Shown here: positions 7,507 through 15,050 of the stretch, piece after piece
Numbering within the stretch: position 1 is the stretch's first letter
Layout: the number at the start of each line of letters is the position of its first letter
The notes under the pieces: model-generated
What the model was told of the DNA's origin: nothing
The model's database searches: none
Seen by the model: only the letters and a program-made list of their open reading frames with translations
Origin: Patescibacteria group bacterium
GTDB taxonomy: Bacteria > Patescibacteriota > Minisyncoccia > UBA6257 > 02-FULL-45-10c
Assembly: GCA_028865335.1 (NCBI GenBank)
Contig: JAGWKK010000005.1
Coordinates: 1 to 34,582, forward strand
Length of the DNA: 34,582 nt
Reading direction: 5' to 3'
Made by a program: the position numbers and the translations under genes

Positions 7507-8994
7507 TTAGAGTGCCTTACCTGATTTCTTCGGCTGGACTGCTCCGTCACGGACCGCGAAATTGCCGTTGACGAGGAGGTGCGTGAGCGAACCGTCGCGG
7601 TACAGGCCGATGTCGGCGTATGCCCCTTCCGTGACCGTCCCCCGCTTCTCAAGGCGGAGCAGCCGGGCGGGCATGCCGGTGATGCGCGCGATGGATTCCT
7701 CGAAGGGTTCGCCGCGTTTCTGCGCCAACGCGAGATAGCGCGGGAATGTGCTGGTGGACCGTTCCGATTTGACGATGTCGGCGCGCGGTGCGAAGCTGGC
7801 GGTGTTGGATCCGATGAGCGCGCGCGGATGGAACAGCGTCTCCTCCAGAAGCTCACGGTTGATGTTGGATTCGGTGATAAGCGATTCCAGTTTCGTGATA
7901 TCCATGAGCGCGAGAAGCGCGTCCACGACCGGCAGTTCGCGCGATGCCGCGAATTCCCCGACGGTTTTCCCGACGATCGCATTGTTGCCCCGTGCCTCGG
8001 CGATCACCATCGGTCCGAAATCAGCGCCGGACTGGATGAGATCGTTCTTGATGCGCTCGCGGTGATCCGGATTGCGAAGGACGTCCGCCATCTCTTCAAA
8101 GTTCTTATGCTGCGCCCATCCCGGCAGCAGGGTGTAAATCGGCATGATGCTGAAAGTGAACGGATTCGCGTCAAAATACACATTGCGGGCATGGGTGGTG
8201 TCATTGAGCAGCGCGATGCTGTCGCGGAACGGTTCTTCAAAACCGACAATCGGGCGGAGATGGCTGATGACCGTCGGAATGTTCACTTTTTCAGCGAGGT
8301 CCAGCGTCTCTTTGACGCCGTCGAAGACGCCGGCGCGCTCATCACGCAGATGCGTGGTATACAGTCCGTTCTTTTGCGCGACTGTTTTCAGCAGGCGTTC
8401 CAGTTCCGCCGGAGAGACGTTCCGGGCATGCACATAGCCCAGCCCTGCCGAAAGGCCGCGGGCGCCTTCGCGCATCCCCTGCTCGATGGTGCGGGTGAAG
8501 ATATCGAATTCGGAGTCGGTGAGGTCGCGGATCTCTTCGCCGACGAGATCGCGGCGGACCGTGGAGTGGCCGATGAGGGTGGTGAAGTTCACGCCCAGTC
8601 CCCGCTTCCGGAGGATGTCGCGGAGTTCGCCGACGGCGTGCCAGTCGACGTTGACCTGGCTGATATTCCCCCACTTGCGGACAGATTTCAGCGAGCCGTA
8701 AAAAAGCGGAGCGAGCGAGGAACCGCATTGTCCGCCGACGATCGTCGTCACGCCCTGCAGGAGAAAGTCCTGCTGTTCGGGATTGCTGAAGAGGGTCAGA
8801 TAGTGGTCCGAATCGGTGTTGATGTCGATGAATCCCGGCGTCAGCGTCATGCCGAGGGCGTCGATCACTTCATCGCCCGGTTTCGGCGTGAACGTGCCGA
8901 TGGCGGAGATGCGGTCGTCTTTGATGAGAACGTCGGCGCGATAGGCCGGTTTTCCGGTTCCGTCGACGATGTTCGCTGATTTGAGAAGTATCAT
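7507..8994 (-). CDS. N-acyl-D-amino-acid deacylase-like amidohydrolase with altered metal site
   Basis: 495 residues, amidohydrolase superfamily. The D-aminoacylase layout is clear: VDGTGKPAYRADVLI at the start, TPGFIDINTDSD (52-63), GVTTIVGGQCGSSLAP (81-96), IGHSTVRR, HLRDE, SHLRP, and near the end STFPRYLALAQ with ITGMPARLLRLEKRG. The expected His-x-His metal motif after TPGFID is Asn59-Thr-Asp61. The GSDG aspartate position reads GSN (Asn397). Cys90, His215 and His245, which align with the second metal site, remain. It may therefore be a single-metal enzyme, an enzyme of changed activity, or a pseudoenzyme. A good Shine-Dalgarno (AAAGGACT) precedes the ATG. Its place before ftsW-murG hints at processing of D-amino-acid-containing wall fragments; that is inference. 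Confidence 0.85.
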   Translation of the reverse strand: MILLKSANIVDGTGKPAYRADVLIKDDRISAIGTFTPKPGDEVIDALGMTLTPGFIDINTDSDHYLTLFSNPEQQDFLLQGVTTIVGGQCGSSLAPLFYGSLKSVRKWGNISQVNVDWHAVGELRDILRKRGLGVNFTTLIGHSTVRRDLVGEEIRDLTDSEFDIFTRTIEQGMREGARGLSAGLGYVHARNVSPAELERLLKTVAQKNGLYTTHLRDERAGVFDGVKETLDLAEKVNIPTVISHLRPIVGFEEPFRDSIALLNDTTHARNVYFDANPFTFSIMPIYTLLPGWAQHKNFEEMADVLRNPDHRERIKNDLIQSGADFGPMVIAEARGNNAIVGKTVGEFAASRELPVVDALLALMDITKLESLITESNINRELLEETLFHPRALIGSNTASFAPRADIVKSERSTSTFPRYLALAQKRGEPFEESIARITGMPARLLRLEKRGTVTEGAYADIGLYRDGSLTHLLVNGNFAVRDGAVQPKKSGKAL

Positions 8995-9008
8995 AGTCCT
9001 TTCTTATA

Positions 9009-11336
9009 TTATACGGTATGTCGGGGCGATCCGTAGGCCGCGCGCGACGCTTCTTTCAGCGCATCCCTGACCCGGGAATCGCCGTTCGGAGCCGCAAGCG
9101 TATGGATATTGAACGGCTTCGTGGTCTGGCCGCTGATCAGCAGCTTGACCACAGCGTTGAAGTTGTCGATGTTGACAAGGTCGTTCTTCGTGAATACCGG
9201 TTCGAACTGCTTGATGAGCTCTTCGGCATCTTTGGCGCCGACGCGGAAGACCACCATGGACCCGACGTTGCCGAAGACGGCGTCGCGGGTCTTATCCTGC
9301 AGCTGCGCGATGAACTGGTGCGCGATGACGAGATTGAGGCGGTATTTGCGCGCTTCGGACAGGATGACGGAAATGGAATCGGTCGTGAAGTTCTGGAACT
9401 CATCGATGTAGAGATTGAAATCCTTGCGCTGGTCCTGCGGCATATCCACGCGCGACAGCGCGGCCATCAGCAGTTTGCCGACGATGATCATGCCGAGCAG
9501 GCCGGCGTTGATGTCGCCGATGCGGCCCTTGGAAAGGTTGACCAGCAGGATCTTCTGCGAATCCATGACGTCGCGGAACCGGAACGCCGATTTCGGCTGG
9601 CTGATGATCGGGCGCATGTAATCGTTCGCGATGAAATTGTTGAACTTGGAGGTGATGTACGGCGTGATGTTCTGGAGTGACGCTTCGCCGCCGACCATGG
9701 CCGCTTCCCGTTCCCAGAAATCCTTCACGACCGGATTCTTGCACCGCGCCAGTTTCTCTTCGCGGAACGACGCGTCGGTGAAGACGCGCGGGACATCCAT
9801 CAGCGTCGCCGGTTCGGTGGCGGCGTCTTCCATCAGAAGCAGCAGCGCGTTGCGCATGTACTGCTCGAACATCGGACCCATCGTTTCCTGCGAGAAGAGT
9901 TTGTTGAAAATGCCCTGCATCTCGTTGACGATGAAAGTCTTCTCTTCCGGATGATTCATGTCATATTCCAGCATGTTCAGGCCGAGCGGATAGAGCAGGT
10001 CGCCCGGATTGAAGACGACGACATCCTTCTGCCGTTCCGGCGGAACGAGCGCGAGGACGGAATCGATCAGGTCGCCGTGCGGATCGATCAGCGCGACGCC
10101 TTTGCCGCGCGCGATGTCGCTGACCGCCATGTTGATCATGAGGTTGGATTTACCGGTACCGGTCTGGCCGATGATATAGAGATGGCGGCGGCGGTCGTCA
10201 TCGCTCAGCATGACCTGGCGGCTGTCTCCGCGGAACCGGCTTTCGCCGATCAGCGTCCCCTCCTTCGGCAGGATTGCCGGCGGCGGCGCTTCGCGGAATT
10301 TCAGCCACTTCAGCTGAGGCGTCTCGGTTTCGGATGTCGGCAGATGGAACAGGCTGACCAGTTCATCGGTGCCGAGCAGCATCCGCTGGGAGTCCTGGAA
10401 GATGCGGAAGATGTACTGATACAGGAATTCCTTCTGGCTGCGCGGCTTCACCGCCTTGAATCCGTTCCGGAGCGGAGCCTCGAACTGGTCGAACGATCCC
10501 GCGAAACTCTGCGCGAGTTCATCCGCGCGCATCTGGTTGCCGGCGGACACCACGATGCGGACATTGACCGCGAAGAGCTGTTTGCTGATCTTCCGTTCCA
10601 GCGATTTTATCGTCTCCTCCTCCAGCACGGGATGCGCTTCGTTCCTGTCGTCCTTTTTCGGCGAGAGCGCTTTCTGGAAATCGCCCAGCGTGATCATCTT
10701 CGTGGATTTCAAAACTTCGTCCAGTTTCTTGCCTTTTTTGAGCTGGTAGATGAAATTCGTGACTGATTTCTTGATCGATGACGGAGCGGGCTTCACGAGA
10801 ATCTGGATCGCCGCACCCTCCCCCACTTCCTGGATTTTGGAAAGATTGCTGAGAATCGGCAGGAACGTATCCGCACCGGCTTCCTCGTAGGTGCGCACCG
10901 GCAACGCGAAGGTCTCCTTTTGTTTCAGATAGATTCCTTCGCTGACGCCTTCATGATTGAAAATATTGTAGTCATCCACCGGTTCCACCACCGCATCATT
11001 CCAGAGCCCGTTGATCTGGCGCGTGACGAACTGGATGGAATCCATCGGAACTGAAATATAGAAATGGATTTCTTCGCCGATGCTGTGCACCGCGGTTTCG
11101 AGTGAAAACGGGATGCTCAGGCCTCCGAGCGCGCTGAGCAGCTGGCCGGTGAGCGCCACTTCCTTGAGCGGTTCTTTTTTCTCCTCGCGGTCCGGCTGGG
11201 AAAGACGGATCAGCAGCGGACGGAGCTTGAGCGTGGTCAGGAGGAATTTGTGGCGCAACGCGCGCATCACCCACCAGGCGATGCCGGCGACCAGGATGGC
11301 GCCGAGTGCGAGCGAGCTGAGTACCAGAATGTCCAT
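9009..11336 (-). CDS. VirD4/TraD-like membrane-anchored DNA-translocase ATPase
   Basis: 775 residues. One membrane helix lies at about 3-25, then a region of about 330 residues, then a HerA/VirD4-type ATPase core. Walker A is GQTGTGKS (390-397), followed by the hallmark LIDPHGD (416-422). Walker B is NLYIDEFQNF (641-650), followed by SEARKYRLNLVIAHQF, typical of type IV secretion coupling proteins. Proteins of this architecture are widespread in CPR and are presumed to move DNA or protein across the membrane. No relaxase or VirB genes are in the window, so this is not evidence of a local conjugative element. It is separated by 3 nt from the gene before and 14 nt from the one after, consistent with one operon. 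Confidence 0.88.
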   Translation of the reverse strand: MDILVLSSLALGAILVAGIAWWVMRALRHKFLLTTLKLRPLLIRLSQPDREEKKEPLKEVALTGQLLSALGGLSIPFSLETAVHSIGEEIHFYISVPMDSIQFVTRQINGLWNDAVVEPVDDYNIFNHEGVSEGIYLKQKETFALPVRTYEEAGADTFLPILSNLSKIQEVGEGAAIQILVKPAPSSIKKSVTNFIYQLKKGKKLDEVLKSTKMITLGDFQKALSPKKDDRNEAHPVLEEETIKSLERKISKQLFAVNVRIVVSAGNQMRADELAQSFAGSFDQFEAPLRNGFKAVKPRSQKEFLYQYIFRIFQDSQRMLLGTDELVSLFHLPTSETETPQLKWLKFREAPPPAILPKEGTLIGESRFRGDSRQVMLSDDDRRRHLYIIGQTGTGKSNLMINMAVSDIARGKGVALIDPHGDLIDSVLALVPPERQKDVVVFNPGDLLYPLGLNMLEYDMNHPEEKTFIVNEMQGIFNKLFSQETMGPMFEQYMRNALLLLMEDAATEPATLMDVPRVFTDASFREEKLARCKNPVVKDFWEREAAMVGGEASLQNITPYITSKFNNFIANDYMRPIISQPKSAFRFRDVMDSQKILLVNLSKGRIGDINAGLLGMIIVGKLLMAALSRVDMPQDQRKDFNLYIDEFQNFTTDSISVILSEARKYRLNLVIAHQFIAQLQDKTRDAVFGNVGSMVVFRVGAKDAEELIKQFEPVFTKNDLVNIDNFNAVVKLLISGQTTKPFNIHTLAAPNGDSRVRDALKEASRAAYGSPRHTV

Positions 11337-11339
11337 GGT

Positions 11340-11723
11340 TTAAAGTAGTTTGCGCGCTTTCAATTCGTCGTATAATTTCGTCGTGAGCGTGTCGTGCAAA
11401 GCGTCCAGAATGAACGGACCGTATTTTTTCGCCTCAGTGACGGAGGCGTCGATACCTTTATGGAATGCGACATCCACCAACTCCTCCACTTTCAGGCGGA
11501 CATCCGGCGATTCGGCCTGCAGATAGTTCGGAAGCATCGTAGTGTCATCGGAACCGCTCGGAGCCGGAGCAGGCGCGGCCTGGATATGCGATCCGATCAC
11601 CGACCGGACGATCTCTTTCGGGTGTGTTTCAGCGGCCGATTGTTCCTGGCGCTGTTCATGCACCTCGTGCGAAAGGCGCAGAATGTCTTGTTCGAGTGCC
11701 GCGTCGAAGTTTTGATGGATCAT
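11340..11723 (-). CDS. Hypothetical protein paired with the VirD4-like ATPase
   Basis: 127 residues, mostly helical and charged, with a Pro/Ala-rich linker (AAPAPAPSG, near residue 50) joining two helical parts. No signal peptide or membrane helix. The C-terminal part (DVRLKVEELVDVAFHKG...LTTKLYDELKARKLL) looks like a small helical domain. The gene is 3 nt from the ATPase gene, so the two are co-transcribed; I believe the pair is common in CPR, but that is memory only. It may be an adaptor. A -10-like TATCAT ends 6 nt before the ATG, so the operon message may be leaderless. Confidence 0.75.
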   Translation of the reverse strand: MIHQNFDAALEQDILRLSHEVHEQRQEQSAAETHPKEIVRSVIGSHIQAAPAPAPSGSDDTTMLPNYLQAESPDVRLKVEELVDVAFHKGIDASVTEAKKYGPFILDALHDTLTTKLYDELKARKLL

Positions 11724-11725
11724 CG

Positions 11726-11735
11726 TGGTATGATA
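11726..11735. promoter_or_regulatory. Overlapping divergent -10 elements
   Basis: Plus strand: TGG-TATGAT (11726-11734), an extended -10 with start near 11741, serving the GT39 gene. Minus strand: TATCAT (11730-11735), ending 6 nt before ATG 11723. The two promoters overlap and should exclude each other. Confidence 0.45.
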
Positions 11736-11740
11736 AGAAT

Positions 11741-11878
11741 ATGCCGGGTAGTGAGAATTTGACTGGTTCGCCTGCAGGCGAACGGCATGGATAACATTCC
11801 GCTCCTGGCCGTGATTCTTTTATCTAATCATGAATTATACATTGGTTGTAAAAAGGTCAAATTTCTACTACCCGGTAT
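11741..11878 (+). promoter_or_regulatory. 138-bp leader with terminal inverted repeats
   Basis: Left arm 11741-11763 and right arm 11856-11878 are inverted copies (19 of 23 positions match, sharing CCGGGTAGT and AATTTGAC). The predicted transcript start falls on the left arm, and the right arm covers the AT of the GT39 start codon. Inside lies an 18-bp perfect palindrome (11766-11783). Either the leader folds back and masks the start codon, or this is a small inserted element with terminal repeats; no clear target duplication is seen. Confidence 0.5.
11766..11783. repeat. Perfect 18-bp palindrome
   Basis: GTTCGCCTGCAGGCGAAC is fully self-complementary. It lies inside the leader 11741-11878. 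No second copy was noticed in the window. It has no T-run and so is not a terminator. Confidence 0.7.
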
Positions 11879-13352
11879 GACGAAAAAGCAGGTTATTCTC
11901 ACGCTGGTTCTTATAGTAAGTATAGCTTCATTTTTGCGCCTCTACAATTTGATGCCTGCGGATAACCACGGCGCTTTTTCGCCTCCGGGACTCTATCCCG
12001 ACGAGGCCATGAACGGCAATAATGCCGTGGAAGCGTGGGCGAACCATGACTGGAAAGTGTTCTATCCGGAGAACTTCGGCCGGGAGGGGCTTTTCATAAA
12101 TATCCAGAGCTTTTTCGTGGCGGAATTCGGCAATACGCCGGGGGCATTGCGCCTGCCCAGCGCTCTTTTCGGCATCCTGACCGTTCTCGGCATGTATTTC
12201 CTGGCACGAGCCCTGTATCGGCATGAATCATTCGCGCTTTTCGCGTCGTTTCTGCTCGCGGTCAGTTTCTGGCACGTCCTGTTCTCGCGCATAGGTTTCC
12301 GGGCGATCGCCGCGCCGTTCTTTTTGGTCTGGGGCGTCTATTTTCTCATCAGCGCGACCAGGAACCGCCGGTGGCTGATTTCCGCCCTGGTTGGCGGCGT
12401 TCTGTTCGGCCTCGGCTTCTATACGTATATCGCCTACCGGATCACTCCGTTGCTGCTTGCGGCGATCCTGTATTTCCTGTGGCGGAAGACGCCGGCTGCG
12501 GGACGGCGGCAGCTGATGCGGGTATGCGCGGTGTATCTCATCGCGGCATTTGTTGTCGCTTTACCGATCGGACTCTATTTTCTGGGCCACCCGGCTGACT
12601 TCTTCGGCCGCACCACGGGTATTTCCATTTTCCACTCCCCGACTCCGCTGCAGGATCTTGCCTTGAACACGGTGAAGACCGTCGGCATGTTCAATATCGC
12701 CGGCGATTTCAACTGGCGGCAGAATTTTGCGGGACGGCCGGAACTGTTCCTGCCGGTGGGGCTGTTCTTCCTCTGGGGTCTGTATCTGGCGATTCAGAAT
12801 GTAAAGAAACAGAAAACCGCCGCGTTGGGCGACGCGACGGTGCTGAGCTGGTTGGTATTCGCGACTTTGCCGGTCGTGATTTCCGACGAAGGCATTCCGC
12901 ATGCGCTCCGGGCGCTTCTGATGGTCCCGCCGGTATTCCTGCTTGCAGCCCGCGGAGGCATGGATGCCTATGAGCGACTGAAGCGCCTGGTGTCGCCGGT
13001 CTGGAGGTATGTGATCGTCGCCTGTTTCTGCCTGGTCATGATCTTTGAAGTAAGTGCGGTGTATTTTGACGCCTGGGCGCAGAATCCCGCGGTGAAATCC
13101 GCGTTCGATTATCAGGATTACGTTACTGCTCAGCGCATCAATGCCTTGCCGGTTGATCAGATGAAATACGTGATCGTTCCCGGCACCAGCGGCACGATCC
13201 AGCGTGATTATCCGATTTCATTGCAGTCGATCCTTTTCCTGACGGATACGTTCAGTAGGGAAAGCCGTGCGGCGAAGCACATCGAATATCTTTCTCCTGA
13301 CGACGCGAAGAATCTGGTGCCGGCGCCGGGAAGCATGACGATTTCCTTGTAG
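11877..13352 (+). CDS. GT39-type membrane glycosyltransferase (first)
   Basis: 491 residues from ATG 11877 (MTKKQVILTL). This start puts TM1 at about 5-22, as usual for the family; an in-frame ATG at 11787 adds 30 unlike residues. The first outer loop has PGLYPDEAMNG with the Asp42-Glu43 pair expected of PMT/ArnT-like enzymes that use a polyprenyl-phosphate sugar. About eleven further helices follow, and the last 90 residues form a soluble outer domain. It should transfer a sugar to a lipid or protein on the outer face of the membrane. The leader is unusual (11741-11878). No Shine-Dalgarno site is seen. A strong terminator follows, shared with the convergent gene 13387-13623. Confidence 0.88.
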   Translation: MTKKQVILTLVLIVSIASFLRLYNLMPADNHGAFSPPGLYPDEAMNGNNAVEAWANHDWKVFYPENFGREGLFINIQSFFVAEFGNTPGALRLPSALFGILTVLGMYFLARALYRHESFALFASFLLAVSFWHVLFSRIGFRAIAAPFFLVWGVYFLISATRNRRWLISALVGGVLFGLGFYTYIAYRITPLLLAAILYFLWRKTPAAGRRQLMRVCAVYLIAAFVVALPIGLYFLGHPADFFGRTTGISIFHSPTPLQDLALNTVKTVGMFNIAGDFNWRQNFAGRPELFLPVGLFFLWGLYLAIQNVKKQKTAALGDATVLSWLVFATLPVVISDEGIPHALRALLMVPPVFLLAARGGMDAYERLKRLVSPVWRYVIVACFCLVMIFEVSAVYFDAWAQNPAVKSAFDYQDYVTAQRINALPVDQMKYVIVPGTSGTIQRDYPISLQSILFLTDTFSRESRAAKHIEYLSPDDAKNLVPAPGSMTISL

Positions 13353-13376
13353 TCCCCGTCTTCCGGAAAAAAACGA

Positions 13377-13403
13377 CCCCACGCTGTTACGCGTGGGGTT
13401 TTT
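13377..13403. terminator. Bidirectional terminator
   Basis: Stem CCCCACGC/GCGTGGGG with loop TGTTAC, followed by TTTTT on the plus strand and preceded by A-rich sequence giving a T-run on the minus strand. The TAA stop of the minus-strand gene (13387-13389) lies in the loop, and its last residues KPHA are encoded by the stem. Confidence 0.88.
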
Positions 13404-13623
13404 GGCCCTGAGGCCAGAACACCTTCCGGACGAGGATCCTGAGTCCGTAGCCCGCGAGAATCGCGGTGATCGAAGCGGCGACGATGCCGAAGATCACGAG
13501 CGCGATCATGACGAGGATGGCGGACACGGCTCCGGCGACCAGGACGGTCAGCGGCCGCAGGATCGGCTCCGGAATCTCGAGCCCGAAGGCCGTGACGCCG
13601 GTGTGCAGCTTCGCTTCGATCAT
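13387..13623 (-). CDS. Small two-helix membrane protein
   Basis: 78 residues, unrecognised. Two hydrophobic helices (about 24-44 and 46-66) carry many Ala, Val and Ile, and the basic C terminus (RKVFWPQGQKPHA) is probably cytoplasmic. An excellent AGGAGG lies 5 nt before the ATG. It follows gene 13637-13933 by 13 nt, forming a two-gene operon from the promoter at 13978-14006. Base use differs from the core genes (GAG, CTG and GCC common). Holin-like proteins can look like this, but nothing specific supports that. Confidence 0.7.
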   Translation of the reverse strand: MIEAKLHTGVTAFGLEIPEPILRPLTVLVAGAVSAILVMIALVIFGIVAASITAILAGYGLRILVRKVFWPQGQKPHA

Positions 13624-13636
13624 ACGTCCTCCTGCC

Positions 13637-13933
13637 CTATACCGGGCTGGGTATCTTTGCGAACTCCTCCATCGCTTCCCGCATGCCGCTGACCGGCCGC
13701 GGACGCTTCGCCTTCCGCTCGGGGTTCTCGGCGCGCTTGAGTTCGAACTTCCTGCGCCGGGCGATCTGCTTTCGGAGCTTGGCGAGCCGGTTGCGCATCT
13801 TGGTCAGCTGCCCTTTGTCCGACGGATTCGGGTATCCTTTGGGGATGTACTTCATCCGGGCGATCGCCGCTTTGATGTCCTCCTCCAGCTCCTCTTCCAT
13901 CTTGTAAAACGACTGCAGTATTGATTGCTGCAC
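13637..13933 (-). CDS. Small basic helical protein
   Basis: 98 residues, unrecognised. I place the start at GTG 13933 because AGGAGG lies 4 nt upstream (13938-13943). A longer reading frame starting at 13996 would begin upstream of the predicted transcript start, since the promoter's -10 is at 13978-13983. An acidic N-terminal helix (KMEEELEEDIKAAIARMK) is followed by a very basic stretch around MRNRLAKLRKQIARRRKFEL, probably helical or coiled coil, which could bind nucleic acid. First gene of a two-gene operon divergent from the secreted protein 14116-14934. Confidence 0.65.
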   Translation of the reverse strand: MQQSILQSFYKMEEELEEDIKAAIARMKYIPKGYPNPSDKGQLTKMRNRLAKLRKQIARRRKFELKRAENPERKAKRPRPVSGMREAMEEFAKIPSPV

Positions 13934-13977
13934 TCGCCCTCCTCTGGCTGGGATTTCAACAAGGTACTGATAGGCAT

Positions 13978-14006
13978 AGTATACTATATAATACATCCAT
14001 TGTCAA
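13978..14006 (-). promoter_or_regulatory. Consensus promoter of the 13637/13387 operon
   Basis: Minus strand TTGACA (14001-14006), 17-bp spacer, TATACT (13978-13983). Predicted start near 13971, leaving a leader of about 37 nt. Confidence 0.75.
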
Positions 14007-14033
14007 TACCCGCGCGGCACGGATATTGACAAT
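13999..14033. promoter_or_regulatory. 35-bp palindrome joining two divergent -35 elements
   Basis: ATTGTCAATA (13999-14008) and TATTGACAAT (14024-14033) are perfect 10-bp inverted arms around a GC-rich 15-bp centre. Each arm contains the TTGACA of one promoter. It could be a regulator site controlling both directions, or simply two outward consensus promoters. Confidence 0.65.
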
Positions 14034-14054
14034 GTATATGGAATATGGTATATT
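14026..14054 (+). promoter_or_regulatory. Consensus promoter of the secreted-protein gene
   Basis: TTGACA (14026-14031), 17-bp spacer ending in TGG, TATATT (14049-14054). Start expected near 14061, with a 55-nt leader holding the small hairpin GAGGG-TCAATC-CCCTC. Confidence 0.8.
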
Positions 14055-14115
14055 AAAACAGCTGAGGGTCAATCCCCTCGCAATGATCTTTCAGTATCAA
14101 ATCAGAGGAGGGTGC

Positions 14116-14934
14116 ATGAAGCATATCAGGTGGATCGTGGCGGGACTCCTGGCTTTGGCGATGCCGGCTACGGCGTTCGCTCAGAGCACGAGCCTCAATC
14201 GGCTCGCGGAGACGAACCAGCAGCAGTTCCGGAGCCTCTTCCGCGAGTCGGAGGGGCTGTCGGATTCGGACTGGAAGTTCGAGGTGACGAGCGGCATGGT
14301 GAGGCGGTATTTCGCCAGCAACACCAACGCCGGTCTGAACCTCAACATGTTCATGACCGACTACCAGCTCGGCGTGCAGATGAAGTCGAAGAGGAACGAG
14401 CTTGAGTTCGCGATCGCGGGCGGCCACTCCAACGGCAAGGTGGACTACTTCACCAAGACCGTGGACAAGGGCGACCTGGTCGCCTGGAATTCGTACCTGC
14501 TGATCGCAAACGTGCCGGTGACGCTCAAGTACCAGGAGGACCTGCGGCTGTGGGACTTCAAGGTGAATTACTGGCGCACGCTGGGCCAGGAAGCACCCAT
14601 GCATTCCTTCGCCGTCGGCATCGGTCCTCGGCTGTACATCCTCCAGAAGACGACGAAGGTGGAGGCGGAGTACGCGGACTACGGTTCTGAGGTGACCATC
14701 CTGAGCCAGCACTACCAGAGCAGCCAGTCCCAGAATACGTATCTGATCCCGGGGCTGACGATCGGGGGGCGCGAGAAGCTCAAGATAAGCCGGAACCGGA
14801 ACCTCGGGTCGATCGCGCTGACCGGCGCATACGTGTTCGCAAAGCCGGTGAGCGAGGCGAAAGTCGCCAATCAGTCGCTCCCGACGTTCAGCAACCTGGC
14901 GTTCTCCGCATCGTACGTCGTGCAGTTCGAGTAA
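14116..14934 (+). CDS. Secreted, possibly beta-barrel protein
   Basis: 272 residues. ATG 14116 is preceded by AGGAGG and opens a classic signal peptide: MKHIR, a hydrophobic core to about residue 20, and cleavage after AFA (AFA-QS). The mature part alternates polar and hydrophobic residues with many aromatic strand ends (NAGLNLNMFMTDYQLGVQM, LEFAIAGG, WDFKVNYWRTLG, HSFAVGIGPRLYIL, GSIALTGAYVFA). It ends FSASYVVQFE, reminiscent of outer-membrane barrels, which is odd for a CPR cell thought to lack an outer membrane. It could instead be a beta-rich surface protein. High G/C at third positions contrasts with the core genes. A strong promoter, strong ribosome site and strong terminator suggest high expression. 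No family recognised. Confidence 0.75.
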   Translation: MKHIRWIVAGLLALAMPATAFAQSTSLNRLAETNQQQFRSLFRESEGLSDSDWKFEVTSGMVRRYFASNTNAGLNLNMFMTDYQLGVQMKSKRNELEFAIAGGHSNGKVDYFTKTVDKGDLVAWNSYLLIANVPVTLKYQEDLRLWDFKVNYWRTLGQEAPMHSFAVGIGPRLYILQKTTKVEAEYADYGSEVTILSQHYQSSQSQNTYLIPGLTIGGREKLKISRNRNLGSIALTGAYVFAKPVSEAKVANQSLPTFSNLAFSASYVVQFE

Positions 14935-14942
14935 GATGCACC

Positions 14943-14987
14943 AAGGCCCCTCCAAGCGAAAGCTTGCGGGGGCCTTTTCTTTTTTTA
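14943..14987 (+). terminator. Strong terminator with GAAA tetraloop
   Basis: AAGGCCCC pairs with GGGGCCTT, then CAAGC pairs with GCTTG around a GAAA loop, followed by TTCTTTTTTT. Confidence 0.9.
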
Positions 14988-14994
14988 AAAAATA

Positions 14995-15023
14995 TTGCGG
15001 TTTCTGAGGTTATCGAGTAGACT
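14995..15023 (+). promoter_or_regulatory. Promoter of gene 15051-15575
   Basis: TTGCGG (14995-15000), 17-bp spacer, TAGACT (15018-15023). Start expected near 15030, just before the ribosome site. Confidence 0.6.
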
Positions 15024-15050
15024 GTTATTGGATCATTGCGAGAGGAAATA

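Noticed and set aside
7579-8979. Long open frame on the plus strand opposite the deacylase-like gene
   Set aside because: It is antisense to a gene with clear family motifs, and its composition is the mirror of GC-rich codons. Similar shadows at 25251-26579, 14053-14955, 21878-22768 and 23268-23999 were rejected for the same reason.
9008-9013. TATAAT overlapping the stop codon of the VirD4-like gene as a separate promoter for the deacylase-ftsW-murG-gltX genes
   Set aside because: It has no -35 or TGn extension and partly arises from the TAA stop; gene spacing favours one operon. An internal promoter remains possible.
9009-11723. VirD4-like gene as evidence for an integrative conjugative element
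   Set aside because: No relaxase, VirB genes, integrase or attachment sites are in the window, and the gene sits in an operon with cell-wall and tRNA-synthetase genes.
11787-11876. Upstream in-frame ATG for the first GT39 gene
   Set aside because: It adds 30 residues unlike the family, lies inside the inverted-repeat leader and has no ribosome site. ATG 11877 gives the usual family start.
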